The translations under genes and the position numbers were made by a program. Of a stretch of 37,746 bases of DNA, positions 34,907 to 37,746 are shown piece by piece. Each line of letters opens with the position of its first letter. Position 1 is the first letter of the stretch. The notes beneath the pieces were generated by a model, which did no database searches, had not been told where the DNA came from, and saw only the letters and a list, made by a program, of their open reading frames with translations. The stretch spans positions 1 to 37,746 of the forward strand of contig RXJJ01000020.1 of assembly GCA_003963145.1 (NCBI GenBank), in the 5' to 3' direction. This DNA comes from Bradyrhizobiaceae bacterium (lineage in GTDB: Bacteria; Pseudomonadota; Alphaproteobacteria; Rhizobiales; Xanthobacteraceae).

Positions 34907-36616
34907 ATGCGAAGGGGGCACAGATTGCGCCAGTGGTTTTTGCGATATCTGCAGTCGTTGTCCACCACCGGGCTGTTTCTCGGCACGCTGTTCTTTGTTG
35001 CGTCACTCACGCCCACCCTGATTCCGCGAACCTATATCACGCAAGGCCTTCTTTCGGGCGCGTGTTTCGCGGCGGGTTACGGGCTTGGCGTGCTGTGCCG
35101 GCGGCTATGGGTGTATCTCGAATTGCCGCTGGCATCGGCGTGGGTGGCACGCAGCGTGAACACCGTGGCCGGGCTTCTGTGCGTGAGCGTGGCGGCGTGG
35201 TGCCTGTGGAGCACCACGGACTGGCAGAACTCGATACGCCAGTTGATGGGGATGGAGCTGCTCACCACGGCCAATCCCTTCAAGATCTGCCTGATCGCGG
35301 CAGTCACGTTTTTCATTCTGCTCAAGCTCGGCGTGTTCTTCGAATATGTTCACCGCACGGTCTCTGCCAAGGCCAACCGCGTCATCCCCCGGCGAGTCGC
35401 CAACGTGATCGGAATCGCGGTGGCCGCGATCCTGTTCTGGACGCTCGCGACCGGCGTGATCTTCCGCTTCGCGCTGCACGTTCTGGATAATTCCTTCCAG
35501 AAGCGCGACGCGCTGTTCGAGCCGCAAACCGCGAAGCCGACCTCGCCGATGAAAACCGGCAGCGCGGAGTCGCTGCTGCGATGGGCCGAACTCGGCCGGA
35601 CCGGGCGGGCGTTCATTGCCAGAGGTCCGACAGCCAGGGACATCGGCGATTTTACGCATAGGCCCGCGCTGGAGCCCATTCGCGTCTATGTCGGACTGCG
35701 CTCGGCCGAAACGGCGGCCGCGCGGGCAAAACTGGCGCTTGAGGAGATGAAGCGCGTCAAGGCGTTCGAGCGGTCCGCGATCATCGTCGTTACGCCAACC
35801 GGCACCGGCTGGGTCGATCCGTCCGCGATGAACAGCATCGAATATCTGCTCGGCGGCGATGTCGCGAGCGTGGCGATGCAGTATTCCTATCTCAACAGCC
35901 CGCTGTCGCTCATGGTCCAGCCCGAATACGGCGCGGAGGCGGCGCGCGCGCTGTTTCGGCAGGTTTACAGATACTGGACCGCGCTTCCGAAGGATAAACG
36001 GCCGAAGCTCTATCTGCACGGCCTCAGCCTCGGTTCGATGAATTCGGAAATATCGGCCGACCTGTTCGAGATGATCGGCGATCCGGTCAACGGCGCGCTG
36101 TGGAGCGGGCCTCCGTTCGAGAATGCGATCTGGCGGCAGGTCACCGACGACCGCAATCCCGGATCGCCCGCCTGGCTGCCGCAATTCCGCGACGGCTCCG
36201 TAGTGCGCTTCGCCAACCAGAACGGATTCACGGTGCCGCCGCAAACCCCGTGGGGGCCGATGCGGATCGTCTATCTGCAATATGCGAGCGACGCGATCAC
36301 CTTCTTCGACTACCGCGATTTCTACCGCGAGCCGGCATGGATGAAGGCGCCGCGGGGCCCGGACGTCTCGCCGCTTCTGCGCTGGTATCCGGTCGTGACC
36401 ATGTTTCAGCTGGCGCTCGACATGGGCGTGGCTGCCTCGACCCCGATGGGTTACGGCCACGTCTACGCGCCGGCGCATTACATCGATGCCTGGATCGCAG
36501 TAGCGAATATCCAGAACTGGTCCGCCGCGGACATCGAGCGGCTGAAACAGCATCTGTGGCCCGCGGCGCGGCCGACGCCGGAGCAGGACCAGGGCTACGA
36601 GAATCGGGGCGGCTGA
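34907..36616 (+). CDS. Membrane-anchored alpha/beta-hydrolase (Abhydrolase_9 family)
   Basis: 569 residues. The N-terminal half has about five membrane segments (TTGLFLGTLFFVASLTPTLIP; LLSGACFAAGYGLGVLC; TVAGLLCVSVAAWCLW; FKICLIAAVTFFILLKLGVF; VIGIAVAAILFWTLATGVIF). The C-terminal domain is an alpha/beta-hydrolase with the nucleophile elbow HGLSLGSMNSE (GxSxG). It matches the Abhydrolase_9 families, whose substrates are unknown; lipid or envelope turnover is a guess. The tail carries a likely catalytic His in GYGHVYAPAHYIDAW. It is divergent from the transporter by 106 bases. Confidence 0.88.
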   Translation: MRRGHRLRQWFLRYLQSLSTTGLFLGTLFFVASLTPTLIPRTYITQGLLSGACFAAGYGLGVLCRRLWVYLELPLASAWVARSVNTVAGLLCVSVAAWCLWSTTDWQNSIRQLMGMELLTTANPFKICLIAAVTFFILLKLGVFFEYVHRTVSAKANRVIPRRVANVIGIAVAAILFWTLATGVIFRFALHVLDNSFQKRDALFEPQTAKPTSPMKTGSAESLLRWAELGRTGRAFIARGPTARDIGDFTHRPALEPIRVYVGLRSAETAAARAKLALEEMKRVKAFERSAIIVVTPTGTGWVDPSAMNSIEYLLGGDVASVAMQYSYLNSPLSLMVQPEYGAEAARALFRQVYRYWTALPKDKRPKLYLHGLSLGSMNSEISADLFEMIGDPVNGALWSGPPFENAIWRQVTDDRNPGSPAWLPQFRDGSVVRFANQNGFTVPPQTPWGPMRIVYLQYASDAITFFDYRDFYREPAWMKAPRGPDVSPLLRWYPVVTMFQLALDMGVAASTPMGYGHVYAPAHYIDAWIAVANIQNWSAADIERLKQHLWPAARPTPEQDQGYENRGG

Positions 36617-36802
36617 CGCGCCGCGTCGGTTGCGCCTGTTGCGAAGCGACAAGGCGGGAGGGCCCGGGCCGTTTGCACGGTTTCATGACTCTGAAGCCGT
36701 TTCGATTTCGAAGCGTATTTGATTGAAACTATTCCGGCCAAGCGGGCTTGCGGGGAGGCAAGGCCGCAGGCGCGGGCAGATGGTTAGAGGGCCGCCTGCC
36801 GC

Positions 36803-36816
36803 TTGATGAAGATCAA
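36803..36816. promoter_or_regulatory. Perfect FixK/FNR-type box upstream of the DUF308 gene
   Basis: TTGAT-GAAG-ATCAA, a perfect 5-4-5 dyad that matches the FNR/FixK consensus. It lies about 91 bases before the DUF308 ATG; a site centred at -41.5 would put the start site near 36851. A chance match of this quality in a window this size is a few in a hundred. No -10 consensus was confirmed downstream. Confidence 0.6.
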
Positions 36817-36906
36817 AAGAGCGCGTCCCCGCCATCTTGCCGCTTGCAACATGTCGCCGAGTTCCATTTTATGGGACCAACGATTGTTTTTTAAGGAGAG
36901 TCGATC

Positions 36907-37509
36907 ATGCCAGCATTTCCAAGTGCTTTGTCGCCCGCCGCCGGACTCGATCTCGCTCCGCTTCGCGCCAAATGGGGATGGATCGTAGCTCTTGGCGTCG
37001 TTTACACCGTCGCCGGGTTCATTGCGCTCGGCAGCGTCGTGACCGCGACCGTGGTGAGTGTGTTCGTCGTCGGCGCCATGATGATCGTGGCCGGCGTCTT
37101 CGAGGTGATCAATTCGTTCCAGATCAAGACCTGGGGCAAATTCCTGTTCTGGCTCGCAATCGGCGTGCTCTACATCGTCGGCGGTTTCGCGACCTTCGAA
37201 AACCCGCTTCTGGTCGCGGCGTTTCTCACCTTCGTGCTCGGCTTCACGCTGATCGTCTCGGGCGTGGCGCGCATTTTTCTGGCCTTCAACATGAAGGCGG
37301 AAAGCATGTGGGTGTGGGTCATGCTGTCGGGTTTCATCACGCTGTTGCTTGGCGGTCTTATTCTGGCGCGGTGGCCGGTGTCCAGCCTCTATATCCTCGG
37401 ACTGTTTCTCGCCATCGACCTGATTTTCGCAGGCGCGGCGTGGATCAGCCTCGGCCTTGGCCTGCACTGGCACGACGAGCCGAAAACGCCGGCAGCCAAG
37501 CCGGCCTGA
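36907..37509 (+). CDS. HdeD-family (DUF308) membrane protein
   Basis: 200 residues with six membrane segments (GWIVALGVVYTVAGFIALGS, VVSVFVVGAMMIVAGVFEVI, FLFWLAIGVLYIVGGFATF, LVAAFLTFVLGFTLIVSGVA, VWVMLSGFITLLLGGLILA, SLYILGLFLAIDLIFAGAAW), the three-repeat DUF308 plan. AAGGAG lies nine bases before the ATG. The region upstream has a FixK/FNR-type box, suggesting oxygen-responsive expression. It probably forms a unit with the LapA-type gene 38 bases downstream. It is a paralogue, but a divergent one, of the gene at 31104. Confidence 0.87.
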   Translation: MPAFPSALSPAAGLDLAPLRAKWGWIVALGVVYTVAGFIALGSVVTATVVSVFVVGAMMIVAGVFEVINSFQIKTWGKFLFWLAIGVLYIVGGFATFENPLLVAAFLTFVLGFTLIVSGVARIFLAFNMKAESMWVWVMLSGFITLLLGGLILARWPVSSLYILGLFLAIDLIFAGAAWISLGLGLHWHDEPKTPAAKPA

Positions 37510-37547
37510 TCGGCTTTCGTGACATCCGCGTCAGATAAGGAGGACAT

Positions 37548-37746
37548 ATGCGCTGGTTTTATCTGTTCATCGTCATCCTGTTCGCGGCGGCGACGGCGAT
37601 CTTCGCGTTTCAAAATCTTGAACTCGTGACGATGACATTCCTCGGTTTCAACTTGCGCGCGCCGCTCGCGGTTGTCGCAGTGATCATGTACGTGCTCGGC
37701 GCCGTCACCGGCGGCGGGCTCTATGCCTTGCTCAAGCGCTCCTATG
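37548..37746 (+). CDS. LapA-domain (DUF1049) membrane protein, N-terminal part
   Basis: Partial at the right edge: 66 codons are visible. The protein begins MRWFYLFIVILFAAATAIFAFQNLELVTMTFLG, then a second membrane segment PLAVVAVIMYVLGAVTGGGLYALLKRSY. This two-helix plan with a basic end and FQNLELVTM is the LapA (lipopolysaccharide assembly A) type. TAAGGAGG lies seven bases before the ATG. It is cut off, so the C-terminal part is not known. Likely co-transcribed with the DUF308 gene. Confidence 0.82.
   Translation, partial: MRWFYLFIVILFAAATAIFAFQNLELVTMTFLGFNLRAPLAVVAVIMYVLGAVTGGGLYALLKRSY

Noticed and set aside
35105-36652. 515-codon minus-strand ORF opposite the alpha/beta-hydrolase gene
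   Set aside because: Same effect; the plus strand has clear membrane segments and a GxSxG elbow, the minus strand has nothing recognisable.

Overview
The window looks like a chromosomal segment of an alphaproteobacterium of the family Nitrobacteraceae (Bradyrhizobium, Afipia, Rhodopseudomonas, Nitrobacter group). The grounds are a GC-rich coding background, a SUF operon ending in a DUF59 gene and sufA, an outer-membrane beta-barrel beginning AADLPRKAP after its signal peptide, a class I PHA synthase, a perfect FixK/FNR-type box, and a two-hairpin intergenic repeat of a kind I associate with this family. No genus is claimed. Most of the window is core chromosome; I see no phage, insertion sequence, CRISPR array or secretion system.

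Layout. 1-4789: the 3' part of a SUF iron-sulfur operon (end of sufB, sufC, sufD, sufS, a DUF59 gene, sufA) followed by a TfoX-domain gene with a very basic tail. 4786-11023: a diguanylate cyclase and an RhlE-type RNA helicase on the minus strand, a plus-strand FAD monooxygenase, and minus-strand parE. 11265-13131: a DedA membrane protein, then argC with a long leader that carries a 24-codon arginine-rich ORF. 13215-15664: a MAPEG protein and PHA synthase (minus). 15921-23122: a plus-strand run of lipoprotein, aminotransferase, homoserine dehydrogenase, class II fructose-bisphosphatase, GNAT, HAD dehalogenase-like protein and recJ. 23141-25076: an AT-rich frameshifted membrane-protein gene behind a MltB-type transglycosylase. 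25179-27057: a divergent LysR regulator and aldo/keto reductase pair. 27102-31008: elongation factor P, a membrane protein, and the EF-P lysylation genes epmA and epmB, with a small secreted protein behind them. 31009-37746: an intergenic repeat, two DUF308/HdeD membrane proteins, a PsiF-like secreted protein, an outer-membrane protein, tRNA-Glu(UUC), an AI-2E-family transporter, a membrane alpha/beta-hydrolase, and the start of a LapA-type gene.

How genes work together. sufBCDS, DUF59 and sufA build Fe-S clusters. The radical-SAM enzyme EpmB makes beta-lysine, which EpmA attaches to Lys34 of EF-P; all three genes lie within 3.6 kb although efp is on the other strand. The aminotransferase and hom are adjacent amino-acid metabolism genes. 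The last two genes (DUF308, LapA) look like a unit with its own FixK/FNR-like box.

Most interesting points: (1) a probably leaderless 24-codon ORF with four consecutive Arg codons, directly behind a good promoter and upstream of argC, with mutually exclusive pairings downstream, which is a candidate arginine-sensing leader; (2) the FixK/FNR box before the DUF308-LapA pair; (3) the AT-rich gene broken by a one-base frameshift; (4) a two-hairpin repeat that supplies the stop codon of a DUF308 gene; (5) a TfoX domain with a histone-H1-like tail.
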